From Clostridium_AD sp050717535 (GTDB taxonomy: Bacteria; Bacillota; Clostridia; Clostridiales; Clostridiaceae), in the NCBI RefSeq assembly GCF_050717535.1, contig NZ_JBOITM010000080.1, positions 17,955 through 81,954 on the forward strand: a DNA stretch of 64,000 nt. The letters run 5' to 3'. Position numbers and translations under genes: made by a program. The stretch's first letter is position 1. Every line of letters begins with the position of its first letter. The notes under the pieces are model-generated. The model searched no databases. It saw only the letters and a program-made list of their open reading frames with translations, and was not told the origin of the DNA. Positions 10,017-19,339 of the stretch are shown here, piece after piece.

Positions 10017-10173
10017 CACCATTTGAAAGAGCTTTTAAAGAATATGATTTAGTATAATTGAGTCAACTGTAAAATGAAAATTATTTGTTAGGAGAATAAA
10101 ATAAAGATCACTTAACATTTAATAGTTTTGCCATAATATATTTATTTATACAAATATTATTATACAAAAAAAA

Positions 10174-11202
10174 TTACTCGGGATTGTTTTTATAATTTAC
10201 GGCCACATCTTGTTCCTGCAGCAAGGTTATTGAAAGATTTACTATTATCTTTTCTTTGATAGTATGAAATTCCATTTCTATAGGAAAGTTTTTATTAAAG
10301 GGTGATTTATCCATAAGAGTATATGTTTCGTGAATTTTAGCTTCTTTTATTTCGCAATTTATAGGATGAATGCCATAATCAATATATTTTTTAATATTTA
10401 CACAATGTGATGATATATATATGGGTATATAATCTGGATTTTTTTCTTTAGATAAAACTGGGGGAGTTTTAAACTGGATTAAAGTAGTACATTTAAAAGG
10501 AATATAAGTTATTACACTTTGAGAAGCTAAATTAATTATCCCATTATGAACATCTTTTGCTATATAAAAATCTAATTTATTTCTAATAAAGCCTTCCAAA
10601 AAAAGTTTTCCACTTAAGGAAGGAGAAATATCATGGTTATCATAGATTGGGAGCAGTATACTATTAGTTAAATATAAGTCCTTTTTAATGTTTTTTATAT
10701 CTAATGCAGAATTTTCTGATTTAAGAATTGATTCAATAGGTATGTCTATGTTCTTTTCTGTTAGTACAATATTTAACATAGTCACTACGGGCTCATTAGT
10801 ACCGACGGGTGCAATATTAATCCCACTATTTAAAGGAAATGTATGCGAATTAATAATTTCAGATTTTTCTTTGTAACTACAATTATTTGGGTTTACACTG
10901 TTTGTATTCTTAATATCGTCAGTGGTGTAAATACTATTATCAATTTCATTTTTTCCATTTATACATTTCGGTTCATTTCCAATATTTACTTGTTGTATAG
11001 GAGGTATGCATTCTGTATTGATTTTATCTTTCCATTCTTTTTCTACACTTAAATTATTTGAGTTCATGTTACTTTTATTATTCACTAAGTTTTTTTTGAT
11101 TGGTTTATTTCCGAATACATTACAAGGCAATTGTTCTAATAGTTCCCAAATAATAAGTAGTTGTAACATGCCTAAATTATCATAGTTATTGAATGGTATC
11201 AT
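10174..11202 (-). CDS. CsxC-like exosporium/spore surface protein
   Basis: The 342-residue protein has an Asn-rich N-terminal half (residues 20-115). A conserved region from about residue 115 matches the neighbouring gene: SHTFPLNSGINIAPVG, a repeated IDIPIESILKSEN-type strand, LDIKNIKKDLYLTNSILLP and GKLFLEGFIRNKLDFYIA. This is the pattern I associate with clostridial CsxC exosporium proteins and related coat domains. The start follows AAAGGAG. It is upstream of its broken paralogue on the minus strand's gene order only by position; each has its own terminator region. The divergent N-terminal half suggests free evolution of a surface segment. Mother-cell expression is expected but no promoter was identified. 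Confidence 0.6.
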   Translation of the reverse strand: MIPFNNYDNLGMLQLLIIWELLEQLPCNVFGNKPIKKNLVNNKSNMNSNNLSVEKEWKDKINTECIPPIQQVNIGNEPKCINGKNEIDNSIYTTDDIKNTNSVNPNNCSYKEKSEIINSHTFPLNSGINIAPVGTNEPVVTMLNIVLTEKNIDIPIESILKSENSALDIKNIKKDLYLTNSILLPIYDNHDISPSLSGKLFLEGFIRNKLDFYIAKDVHNGIINLASQSVITYIPFKCTTLIQFKTPPVLSKEKNPDYIPIYISSHCVNIKKYIDYGIHPINCEIKEAKIHETYTLMDKSPFNKNFPIEMEFHTIKEKIIVNLSITLLQEQDVAVNYKNNPE

Positions 11203-11328
11203 TAAAATTCTCCTTTACTTTAGAAATTTGGCATCTTAAATAGACTAGAATATGCTGACTAGTTATTCTTTAGTTGTCTTATGTATTTAGGTATCATTAA
11301 TATAAAACAAAACTATTTTATAATAATG

Positions 11329-11367
11329 GCCGTTCTTCTAACATAATATTAATTTTAGAAGAACGGC
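11329..11367 (-). terminator. Hairpin after the CsxC-like pseudogene
   Basis: GCCGTTCTTCTAA pairs with TTAGAAGAACGGC. It lies just downstream of the minus-strand pseudogene; the T tract is weak. Confidence 0.6.
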
Positions 11368-11380
11368 TATGATTAAATGA

Positions 11381-12127
11381 CTATAAAATATTTACTTGTT
11401 GTAATTGTAATACTTTAACCGTTACATATATAACCATTTTTTCGATTACTTTATCATAAAGTTGTACATTAAATTCAGAATAAGTGTCTACGGGATTTCT
11501 ATGAAGATCTTCTTCAATAATTCTTACTAATTCTAATTCACAGTATGGTTTTTCAGTAAAAGGTACAACATCTTCAAAAGATTGTTGACAACCTAACTTT
11601 CCAATAACAGTTCCGGTACAGTCATGACACGCACAACCACTTAAATAATCTATTTCAGTTTGAATTCCACGAACATTAATTATTGGTGCTATAGCATATA
11701 TAACTTCTGTTACTGTTGTAAATGGGACATCTATTGTTGTATGAGCTATTCTACCACTTACAATTTTATCTTCTACACAGTCAGCAGTAGCATACTCTAT
11801 ATTTTTTCTTACAAATCCACTTATAAATAACTTCCCGGATATGGGGATGCCAATAGGGCTTACGTTTGTCCTTGGAAGTAGTTCACATTGGGTTAAATAT
11901 ACATTTTTCTTTATTCTTTTAATTTCAAAGTAGGGTTCTTGTAATCTAAACTCAGCTTCAACATCTATTTGAATCTGTCATTCGCCAAGAACAACAGGAA
12001 TCTTAGCTACTAGCGGTCCATTAACACCAAGTGGGTTAATAGTAACTCCGCTGCTTAAAGGTAAGGTTTGTGAACTGATAATTTCTCCACAAACTTGATT
12101 AGGTTGAAGGACTTGATCGTTGCGCAA
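11381..12127 (-). pseudogene. CsxC-like spore protein with internal TGA
   Basis: Reading from a TTG at 12127 (AGGAAG upstream) gives about 248 codons interrupted only by a TGA at 11978-11980. Before it: CGEIISSQTLPLSSGVTINP and LVAKIPVVLGE. After it: QIQIDVEAEFRLQEPYFEIK, KKNVYLTQCELLP, GKLFISGFVRKNIEYATADC and a Cys-rich CACHDCTG segment. It is closer to canonical CsxC than its neighbour. The break needs only one base change (Trp or Cys codon to TGA), so it is recent or a sequencing error. Confidence 0.75.
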
Positions 12128-12396
12128 AGGTAATTCTTCCTTTTTTTAAGGTCTTAAGACCTACTACATAATATGTAGAAAACAAATAAAAGGTTACTTT
12201 GAATATGTGCATATTATAAATTTTACACATAAAAGAAAAAAGCATAGAATAGTTGATATTATATAGGTAAATGCAGTAATATATAAACAAGTAGGATATA
12301 ATAGTCTTATAGTAAGATACTAGAAATAAAATAGACTAGTTATTATTTGAATAGGTACAAAGATAAAATTTGATTAAAACAGTGGAGTTGGTAATT

Positions 12397-12714
12397 ATGT
12401 CGCAGCAAAGTATTTTTGATGAAAAGGTCGATATTAAGGATAAAATAGAAATGGAGATTAGAGAACCCAATAAGTACAATGTAATTATTCATAATGATGA
12501 TTATACAAGTATGGAGTTTGTTGTGCAAGTATTGGTGGGAGTTTTTAAAAAACAGGTTGTGGAAGCCACGAAAATTATGTTTGATGTACATAAAAAAGGT
12601 AGAGGCATTGCAGGAATATATAGCTATGACGTAGGTGTAACAAAAATCATTCAAGCTATGGAAATGTGTGAGGAAAGTGGTTTCCCATTAAAATTGACCT
12701 TAGAAGAGGAGTAA
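12397..12714 (+). CDS. clpS: ATP-dependent Clp protease adaptor ClpS
   Basis: ClpS delivers N-degron substrates to ClpA. In this 105-residue protein the core fits: NKYNVIIHNDDYTSMEFVV (N-degron pocket with the Asn-Asp pair), VGVFKKQVVEATKIMFDVHK and GIAGIYSYDVGVTKI. An upstream in-frame start at 12370 would add nine residues; I prefer the ATG preceded by GTGGAG. clpA begins 2 bases after the stop, so the two are translationally linked. Confidence 0.93.
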   Translation: MSQQSIFDEKVDIKDKIEMEIREPNKYNVIIHNDDYTSMEFVVQVLVGVFKKQVVEATKIMFDVHKKGRGIAGIYSYDVGVTKIIQAMEMCEESGFPLKLTLEEE

Positions 12715-12716
12715 TT

Positions 12717-15014
12717 ATGCAATTAGATAATATAGTAAATGAGATTATTACGGCGGCTTATAACGAAGCTCAAATGTCCAATCATGAATATTTCACCCCA
12801 GAACATATTCTTTATGCCTCTTTATTTTTTGATGAGGGAATTGATATAGTAGAGAATAGTGGTGGTAATGTTAAAACTCTAAAAAAACAGATAGTAAAAT
12901 TTTTAAAGGAAAATATAGATGTTGTGGAAGATGCAGAGCCAATCCAAACAATTGGTATTCAAACAATTTTATCAACAGCAGAAGATCACGTTATGCTTTC
13001 GGGAAAAGAATTGGTTAGAATAGGTGATTTAATTGTAGCCATGTATGACGATGAGGAAAGTTTTGCTTCGTATTTTTTGCGTAAACAGCAAGTGAAGAGG
13101 CGGGATCTTCTTAATTATATAGCCCACGGCATATCTGTAGTAGATACTTTTGACTTTGCAGGTACAATAAACCATGAGGAAGAAGAGTCCGTTGAATTTG
13201 AAGAAAACGAAGAAGATGTAGACCAAGCATTTGAAGAAGATATGAATAACCCAAAGGGGGAAGAAAACTTTCTAAGCAATTTTACTGTGGAGTTAACACA
13301 AAAAGCTAGGAGAGGGGAAATGGATCCGCTTATTGGGAGACAAGACATTCTTCAAAGAACACTGCAGGTATTATGCAGGAGACTTAAAAATAATCCGGTG
13401 CACGTAGGAGAACCAGGGGTAGGTAAAACTGCTATTACTGAAGGACTTGCACAACTAATTATGGATAATAAGGTACCTAAGTTATTACAAGGAAGTAAGA
13501 TATTTTATTTGGATATGGGGTCTCTAATTGCAGGTACAAAGTATAGAGGAGATTTTGAAGAACGTATTAAAAGAGTATTAAGAGAAATCAGTAAAGAGGA
13601 AAAACCTATAGTCTATATTGATGAAATCCATACTATAGTTGGTGCAGGGGCAGTTTCTGGGGGGGCCATGGATGCATCAAATATTCTTAAACCTTTTCTT
13701 GCAGATGGTAAGGTAAGATTCATTGGATCAACTACTTATGATGAATATAAGAAACATTTTGAAAAAGACAGTGCTCTAGCTAGAAGATTTCAAAAGATTG
13801 AAGTTCCAGAGCCTTCTACTAAAGATACTTTTGATATTCTTATGGGTTTAAAAGACAGATATGAAGATTACCATAATGTTATATATAAAGAAGAGGCTTT
13901 AAAAACAGCAGTTGGGTTATCTAGCAAGTATATTAAGGATAGATATCTACCAGATAAGGCAATAGATATTATGGATGAAGCAGGTGCTTATGCAAGGCTT
14001 AATGCACAAAATAATCAAGAACCTGTTGTTATTACGGTGAGTGCAGTGGAGAAAGTAGTAGCTTCAATTGCAAAAATTCCAGAGGAAAGTGTATCAAATA
14101 ATGAAGTTCTTACACTAAAAAACTTAGACAGCGATTTAAAGAAGCAAGTTTTTGGTCAAAACGAAGCTATAGACACTATGGTAAGAGCCATAAAGAGATC
14201 TAGAGCAGGGTTTAATGAAGAAGACAAGCCAATAGCATCTTTACTTTTTGTAGGACCTACAGGAGTAGGAAAAACTGAAGTAAGTAAGCAATTGTCAAAA
14301 AATTTGTCTATTCCCCTCATTAGATTTGATATGAGTGAGTACCAAGAGAAGCATACTGTGGCTAGACTGATTGGTTCACCACCAGGATATGTGGGGTATG
14401 AAGAAGGAGGACTATTAGTTGAGGCTATGAAAAAGAATCCTCATTGTGTTCTACTTCTAGATGAGATCGAAAAAGCACATCCTGACATATTAAATGTGTT
14501 GTTACAGGTTATGGACTATGCAACACTTACAGATAATACTGGTAAGAAGGCAGATTTTAGAAATGCTATTTTAATAATGACTTCTAACGCAGGAGCAAGG
14601 GAAGCTAGTAAAAATATAATTGGATTTGGAGATAGAATAGGGTCAGGTGGAGCAATTACTAAAGAAGTTGAAAGGGTATTTTCTCCAGAATTTAGAAATA
14701 GATTGGATAATATAATTGTATTTAATAAAATTGATGAGGAGATGGCACTTCAAATTGCTAAAAAGGCAATGAAACAGTTTGAAGAAAAACTTTTAACCAA
14801 AAATATAAAATTAGTGGTTACAGAAAATCTATATGATTGGTTAAGTAAAAAAGGTTTTTCTGAGGCTTATGGAGCAAGAGAAATCAATAGAGTGGTCCAA
14901 CAGGAAATAAAGACTTATTTTGTAGATGAAGTACTGTTTGGAGAACTTTCGCAGGGTGGTAGTGCTGTAGTTGATATTGTGGATGGTAAACTTTCAATTA
15001 TTAAAGCAAAGTAA
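12717..15014 (+). CDS. clpA: ATP-dependent Clp protease ATPase subunit ClpA
   Basis: ClpA unfolds substrates, including those brought by ClpS, and feeds them to ClpP. It has 765 residues: a Clp-N repeat domain (about 1-145), an acidic linker (150-175), AAA+ domain 1 with Walker A GEPGVGKT at 231-238 and Walker B VYIDEIHT, and AAA+ domain 2 with GPTGVGKT at 513-520, LLLDEIEKAHPDI, and the C-terminal D2-small domain. It lacks the UvrB/C-like middle domain of ClpC, which supports ClpA. It forms an operon with clpS; clpP is not in the window. Confidence 0.95.
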   Translation: MQLDNIVNEIITAAYNEAQMSNHEYFTPEHILYASLFFDEGIDIVENSGGNVKTLKKQIVKFLKENIDVVEDAEPIQTIGIQTILSTAEDHVMLSGKELVRIGDLIVAMYDDEESFASYFLRKQQVKRRDLLNYIAHGISVVDTFDFAGTINHEEEESVEFEENEEDVDQAFEEDMNNPKGEENFLSNFTVELTQKARRGEMDPLIGRQDILQRTLQVLCRRLKNNPVHVGEPGVGKTAITEGLAQLIMDNKVPKLLQGSKIFYLDMGSLIAGTKYRGDFEERIKRVLREISKEEKPIVYIDEIHTIVGAGAVSGGAMDASNILKPFLADGKVRFIGSTTYDEYKKHFEKDSALARRFQKIEVPEPSTKDTFDILMGLKDRYEDYHNVIYKEEALKTAVGLSSKYIKDRYLPDKAIDIMDEAGAYARLNAQNNQEPVVITVSAVEKVVASIAKIPEESVSNNEVLTLKNLDSDLKKQVFGQNEAIDTMVRAIKRSRAGFNEEDKPIASLLFVGPTGVGKTEVSKQLSKNLSIPLIRFDMSEYQEKHTVARLIGSPPGYVGYEEGGLLVEAMKKNPHCVLLLDEIEKAHPDILNVLLQVMDYATLTDNTGKKADFRNAILIMTSNAGAREASKNIIGFGDRIGSGGAITKEVERVFSPEFRNRLDNIIVFNKIDEEMALQIAKKAMKQFEEKLLTKNIKLVVTENLYDWLSKKGFSEAYGAREINRVVQQEIKTYFVDEVLFGELSQGGSAVVDIVDGKLSIIKAK

Positions 15015-15028
15015 AAAAATGATAGTTT

Positions 15029-15063
15029 AAAAAAGATGTTGCTTTAGATGCAACATCTTTTTT
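15029..15063 (+). terminator. Terminator of clpS-clpA
   Basis: AAAAAAGATGTTGC pairs with GCAACATCTTTTTT around an eight-base loop; it can also serve the convergent glyoxalase gene. Confidence 0.9.
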
Positions 15064-15070
15064 ATAATGA

Positions 15071-15439
15071 TTACCTTCTTGGAATAATTTCTGTCCAATA
15101 TCCATCTGGATCCATAATAAAATATATCCCCATAGGTTTATTTTCATAACATATACATTTCATCTTTTTATGGTAATCATAAGCTTCATCAAAGTCATCT
15201 GTAACTACAGCAAGATGGAACTCATTTTCACCTAGATTGTAGGCTTGAGTTCTATCTTTCATCCAAGTGAGTTCTAACTTATGTTTAGTTGATTCATCCC
15301 CTAAAAATGCAAGGGTAAAGCTATCATCTGGTGCATGAAACCGCCTAATTTCTACAAAACCCAATGCTTCTTTATAAAATTTCACACTTTTTTCTAAATC
15401 TAATACATTTATATTATTATGATCAAAGGAAAACTTCAT
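15071..15439 (-). CDS. Lactoylglutathione lyase-like VOC protein
   Basis: The 122-residue single VOC domain has the glyoxalase I metal ligands in order: His in FDHNNINVLDLEKS, Glu in HKLELTW, His in NEFHLAVV and Glu in YWTEIIPRR. This fits detoxification of methylglyoxal conjugates or a related thiol adduct; clostridia usually lack glutathione, so the true thiol is open. The chosen ATG lies 8 bases after AAAGGTGG; a GTG four codons earlier overlaps that site. Confidence 0.85.
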   Translation of the reverse strand: MKFSFDHNNINVLDLEKSVKFYKEALGFVEIRRFHAPDDSFTLAFLGDESTKHKLELTWMKDRTQAYNLGENEFHLAVVTDDFDEAYDYHKKMKCICYENKPMGIYFIMDPDGYWTEIIPRR

Positions 15440-15655
15440 TAATATAACCACCTTTTCTAAAAAGATTAATATATATACTATAACATTAATACATTTATTT
15501 TGAATTTTTAATTTGTAAGTTTTTATTGATTTTCATCATTCATTTTGGTAGTATCATAGCAAGATTAACATTTTAATTACTAATAAATATTTAATTATTT
15601 TAACATGTATATGATATTATTCCGATATAAGAAAAATATGAAGGAGAGATACTTT

Positions 15656-16393
15656 ATGAGCGAAATGAGAGCTGAAATATACTATATATATCATAGCGGG
15701 TTTGCTATTAAAACTAAAAATCATTTTTTAATATTTGATTATTATAAGGAATCTTTAGAAAATGATGAAACACATCATAAGTTAGAGTTGTTATCACCTG
15801 AAAATATAAAGAGTATGAAAAACGTTTTTGTATTTGCGACTCATAGTCATGCTGATCATTTTAATTCTAAAATTCTAGAGTGGGAAAAGTATAATAGTAA
15901 TATAAAATATATTTTTAGTGAAGACATAAAGCTAAATGTAAATAAACCTAGTTATAGCTTTATGGAGGAAGGCGAAGAAAAATCATTTCAAGGTATTTAT
16001 GTAAAAGCGTATGGTTCAACAGATATTGGTATATCTTTCTTAGTTAAAGTGGATGGGTTAACTATTTTTCATGCTGGTGATCTTAACTGGTGGCACTGGA
16101 AAGAGGATAGTATAGAGGAGCAATCTTTAGCAGAATCTTCATTTAAAGCTCACATTAAGAAACTAAAAGAAGAAAAACCTATTGACATAGCATTTTTCCC
16201 CGTAGATTCAAGACTCCAAGAATTTTATTGTTTAGGCGGAGAGTATTTCTTGAAAAAAATCCATCCTAACTTATTTATTCCTATGCATTTTGGAGAGGAT
16301 GTTGGAGTTACTAAAAAATTTGCTGATAAAATGAGAAAAAGCAAGGTGAAAACAGTTGAAATAAATTATTCAGGACAAGAGATAATTTATTGA
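15656..16393 (+). CDS. Metallo-beta-lactamase-fold hydrolase
   Basis: The 245-residue protein belongs to the UlaG/YtkL-like branch of MBL-fold proteins: an N-terminal IYYIYHSGFAIKTKNHFLIFDY, the metal motif THSHADH with ligands at residues 63-68, a second His in IFHAGDLNWWHW, and a C-terminal FIPMHFGED. The substrate is unknown. The ATG chosen lies after AAGGAGAG; an upstream in-frame ATG adds 17 residues without a ribosome site. It is monocistronic and ends at a strong terminator. Confidence 0.85.
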   Translation: MSEMRAEIYYIYHSGFAIKTKNHFLIFDYYKESLENDETHHKLELLSPENIKSMKNVFVFATHSHADHFNSKILEWEKYNSNIKYIFSEDIKLNVNKPSYSFMEEGEEKSFQGIYVKAYGSTDIGISFLVKVDGLTIFHAGDLNWWHWKEDSIEEQSLAESSFKAHIKKLKEEKPIDIAFFPVDSRLQEFYCLGGEYFLKKIHPNLFIPMHFGEDVGVTKKFADKMRKSKVKTVEINYSGQEIIY

Positions 16394-16455
16394 AATTATT
16401 TTTAAACAATGTGAATAAATATAGTCATTTATGTTAATCATTTAAATAACAAAAT

Positions 16456-16517
16456 AAAAAAGCACTACATGCGATATTTTTAGTCCCCCTAAATTAATAT
16501 TGCATGTAGTGCTTTTT
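16456..16517 (+). terminator. Terminator of the MBL hydrolase gene
   Basis: AAAAAGCACTACATGC pairs with GCATGTAGTGCTTTTT around a loop of about 29 bases. Confidence 0.85.
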
Positions 16518-16670
16518 ATATTGGGATAGATTTGTTGTAATAAATTCATACGAATTCAAAAAATAGTCAATATTAGTGGCTTTTTCATTTACAATAGGTA
16601 ATAATTGTGATAACTTTATTGAGGGGAAATAATAGGTAGAAAGCATGAAAAAGGAAGCGGGTTAAAGCAA

Positions 16671-17534
16671 ATGAGAATAGAAACTAAAAATGAAAATATT
16701 TTAAATTATATTTATATTATTATTGGAAGTACAATACTGGCAGCAGGGGTAAATATGTTTTTGGCGAAAATAAGATTAGTGACTGGTGGATTATCAGGTC
16801 TTGCCATTATAATTCAATATATTACAGAAAAACAATATGGAAGAGGAATACCTTTATGGCTTACTAATATTGTAGTGAATATACCATTAATTGCTATTGC
16901 TATAAAACTTAAGGGAAGAAAATTTGTAGGCAAATCTGTGTTCGCTGCAGCCTATTTATCTTTTGCATTGTTTTATACAAGCTTTATACCAGCACCAGAG
17001 GTCGATGTTTTGCTTTCAAGTATATTTGGTGGGGTGTTCGTTGGAATAGGATTAGGCTTTGTATTAAGAGCATCTGCTAGCACTGGGGGTACTGATTTAG
17101 CTGCAAATATAATAAAAGTTTATTTAAAGAATGTTCCAATAGCTAAGATTATATTAGTAATTGATTCAACTATAATAATAATAGGTGCTTTTGTATTTGG
17201 AATTGAAAAAGCTATGTACGCACTTATATCTGTATATATAGTTTCAAAAGTTATAGACAGCATACTTGAAGGAATAAATTTTTCCAAAGCGGTATTTATT
17301 ATCTCAGATAATTCTAAGGAAATAGCGGAAGCATTATTGAAGGATTTAAAAAGAGGTGTTACTGGAATAAATGGTACAGGAATGTATACAAAGGGAGAAA
17401 AACAGGTGCTATTTGTAGTAGTTGGTAAAAATCAACTAGTGCCTCTGCAAAAAATGGTTAAAGAAATAGATGCTAAAGCATTTATCACTATTGCAGATGT
17501 TAGAGAGGTATTAGGAGAAGGATTTACAGAATAA
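16671..17534 (+). CDS. YitT family membrane protein (first copy)
   Basis: The 287-residue protein has five or six membrane helices (residues 10-205) with the DUF161 signatures GGLSGLAIIIQY and ASASTGGTDLAANII, then a cytoplasmic DUF2179 domain (about 210-285; RGVTGINGTGMYTKGEKQVL and ITIADVREVLGEGF). Family members are of unknown function; transport is often assumed. The GGAAG ribosome site is 12 bases from the ATG, further than usual. A paralogue lies at 21097. Confidence 0.88.
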   Translation: MRIETKNENILNYIYIIIGSTILAAGVNMFLAKIRLVTGGLSGLAIIIQYITEKQYGRGIPLWLTNIVVNIPLIAIAIKLKGRKFVGKSVFAAAYLSFALFYTSFIPAPEVDVLLSSIFGGVFVGIGLGFVLRASASTGGTDLAANIIKVYLKNVPIAKIILVIDSTIIIIGAFVFGIEKAMYALISVYIVSKVIDSILEGINFSKAVFIISDNSKEIAEALLKDLKRGVTGINGTGMYTKGEKQVLFVVVGKNQLVPLQKMVKEIDAKAFITIADVREVLGEGFTE

Positions 17535-17668
17535 AGTGGTTATTGAAATAATGAATTAAAATTTTTTTAGCTTTTTAATTTTATAAAGATGTAAATTAGG
17601 CAACATTTTCAAAGTATATTTGGATGACTTCCTGCACAAAATACTATTAGAAAGGAAGTGAATATACA

Positions 17669-17914
17669 ATGAGTGATAGATTAAATAATAAGCCTATTAC
17701 ATTTGATCATCCAGAAAAACTTACACAAGGAGTAGCTTTAGAAAAAGGCGATGTTACAGCAAGAACTTTTATAAGTGAAGAAGATGGATGTGTAAAGTCT
17801 AACATTATTGTTGAGAATAAGGTTACTGGAGAAGTAGCTAAGAGTGATTCAGTTATTGGTGAAATAGTTGAAGATGAGTTTGAAGACGAAGATGAGTATG
17901 AAGATTTTGATTAA
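17669..17914 (+). CDS. Small acidic protein (81 aa)
   Basis: It starts MSDRLNNKPITFDHPEKLTQ. A beta-rich middle (DVTARTFISEEDGCVKSNIIVENKV) leads to a tail of mostly Glu and Asp (from about residue 66 on). There is no signal peptide or membrane segment. AAAGGAAGTG lies just before the ATG. I do not recognise the family; the acidic tail suggests a binding or chaperone-like role only speculatively. It is monocistronic. Confidence 0.65.
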   Translation: MSDRLNNKPITFDHPEKLTQGVALEKGDVTARTFISEEDGCVKSNIIVENKVTGEVAKSDSVIGEIVEDEFEDEDEYEDFD

Positions 17915-18024
17915 TGGCACACAAAAGGTTGATAAATTAGGTTAAAGGATTAATTAGAAAATTAAATAAGATAGATTTATTAATAATATATCAGGATGTA
18001 GATAATAAAGATAGAATATGGAAG

Positions 18025-18057
18025 AACAACTATTAAATTGCTAATAGTTGTTTTTTC
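18025..18057 (+). terminator. Terminator hairpin
   Basis: AACAACTATTA pairs with TAATAGTTGTT, then a T run. It closes the unit of the small acidic protein, about 110 bases after its stop. Confidence 0.8.
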
Positions 18058-18077
18058 ATTATAAATAGTAAAATAAT

Positions 18078-18107
18078 TTGAGCATTTAAGATAAAATGTA
18101 CTATAAT
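18078..18107 (+). promoter_or_regulatory. Sigma-A promoter of the activase gene
   Basis: TTGAGC, 18 bases, TATAAT; the start codon is 44 bases further on. Confidence 0.6.
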
Positions 18108-18150
18108 CATATATATAGCTAAAATAAATATAATATAAGGAGAGACAAAT

Positions 18151-18906
18151 ATGTTTTACATAGGAATAGACATTGGTTCAACAGCAGCTAAAGTAGCAGT
18201 ATTTAATGGCGATAAGTTAGAGAAATACTTTGTAATGCCCACTGGATGGAGTAGTGTCGCAACGGCTAATACTATCAAAGAAAAACTGAATTTATTAGGA
18301 ATAAATAAGGGGAATTCAAAATCTGTAGCAACAGGGTATGGAAGAGTATCTGTGCCCTACGCAGATAAAACCATAACAGAGATAACTTGTCATGGTAAGG
18401 GTGCGGCATATTTATTGTGTACTGACTGTACAGTAATCGATATAGGTGGACAAGATACAAAGGTTATTACCGTAGAAAATGGTTTGATAACTGACTTTAT
18501 TATGAATGATAAATGCTCAGCAGGCACTGGTAGATTTCTGGAGATTATGGCTAATGCTCTAGGCATGGATATAGATTCACTTTGTGATTTAGCAATTCAA
18601 GGTAGTGGAATTACAATAAGTTCAATGTGCACTGTTTTTGCTGAATCTGAAGTTATTAGTCTTATGGGTAGGGGGGAGAAAAAAGAGGATATAGCCTATG
18701 CTATTGTTGATTCAATAGTTAGTAAAGTTAGTTCATTATGTGGAAAACATTCTGAGGGATTTAATTATTTTCTTACAGGAGGGTTATCAGGGAATGATTA
18801 TATTTTAAGTAGTTTATCAGAAAAATTAGGAAAAAAAGTTACTGCAAACTCATTAGGACGATATGCAGGGGCTATAGGGGCGGCAATAATGGCAAGTAAA
18901 TTATAA
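18151..18906 (+). CDS. Acyl-CoA dehydratase activase (BadF/HgdC type)
   Basis: These ASKHA-fold ATPases inject an electron into 2-hydroxyacyl-CoA dehydratases or benzoyl-CoA reductases. The 251-residue protein shows the phosphate loop GIDIGSTAAKVAVF, VIDIGGQDTKVI, and the two cysteines that bridge a [4Fe-4S] cluster between the two subunits: Cys122 in KCSAGTGRF and Cys160 in SSMCTVFAESEVI. FLTGGLSGN follows. AAGGAGAG precedes the ATG. No dehydratase subunit lies in the window, so its partner is encoded elsewhere or it serves another radical or reductive enzyme. Confidence 0.9.
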   Translation: MFYIGIDIGSTAAKVAVFNGDKLEKYFVMPTGWSSVATANTIKEKLNLLGINKGNSKSVATGYGRVSVPYADKTITEITCHGKGAAYLLCTDCTVIDIGGQDTKVITVENGLITDFIMNDKCSAGTGRFLEIMANALGMDIDSLCDLAIQGSGITISSMCTVFAESEVISLMGRGEKKEDIAYAIVDSIVSKVSSLCGKHSEGFNYFLTGGLSGNDYILSSLSEKLGKKVTANSLGRYAGAIGAAIMASKL

Positions 18907-18913
18907 AAAAAAT

Positions 18914-18942
18914 TTGACAATTATTATTAAAAATATTATAAT
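18914..18942 (+). promoter_or_regulatory. Consensus promoter of the asnS T-box transcript
   Basis: A perfect TTGACA, 17 bases, and a perfect TATAAT; transcription would start near 18949, some 55 bases before the T-box. Confidence 0.85.
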
Positions 18943-19002
18943 TCAAATTAGAATATAAAAATTAATTAGTTCAGATACTAATTATTATAATTTTCACATA
19001 TA

Positions 19003-19300
19003 AAGACTGTGAAGAGAAGAGTAAATATAAGAGGTAGTCATAGCGAGTTGGTGGTGGTGAAAGACCAATACGAAGTTTATATTGAAGAACATCTCAGAGT
19101 TTCTAACCGAAATCCTCAAGAGAGTAGGCTTAGACGGGTCCAATCCGTTAATTATTGGTCATTATCGAATTATAATTCACAACATGAATTTTATAATTCT
19201 GTATTGAATAGAGTGGTCATATTTTATGACAAATTGGGTGGTATCGCGAAATTATAGTCTTTCGTCCCTTTATTTATTAAGGGAGGAAGGGCTTTTTTTA
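19003..19300 (+). promoter_or_regulatory. T-box riboswitch (asparagine)
   Basis: The leader shows T-box landmarks in order: an AGAAGAGTA stem I start near 19014, a GGTGGTGGTG segment, AAC triplets (Asn codon) at 19088-19090 and 19105-19107 as specifier candidates, the T-box core GGGTGGTATCGCG near 19235-19248, then CTTTCGTCCC and GGGAGGAAGGGC with a T run as the terminator. Uncharged tRNA-Asn would stabilise the antiterminator and allow transcription of asnS. An open frame of 82 codons across it is fortuitous. Confidence 0.92.
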
Positions 19301-19339
19301 TTATCTAAAAAAGTATAAAAATATAAGGAGGGCAATTTT

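Noticed and set aside
19009..19257. 82-codon open frame before asnS
   Set aside because: It lies inside the T-box leader and lacks protein-like composition; the RNA explains the sequence.
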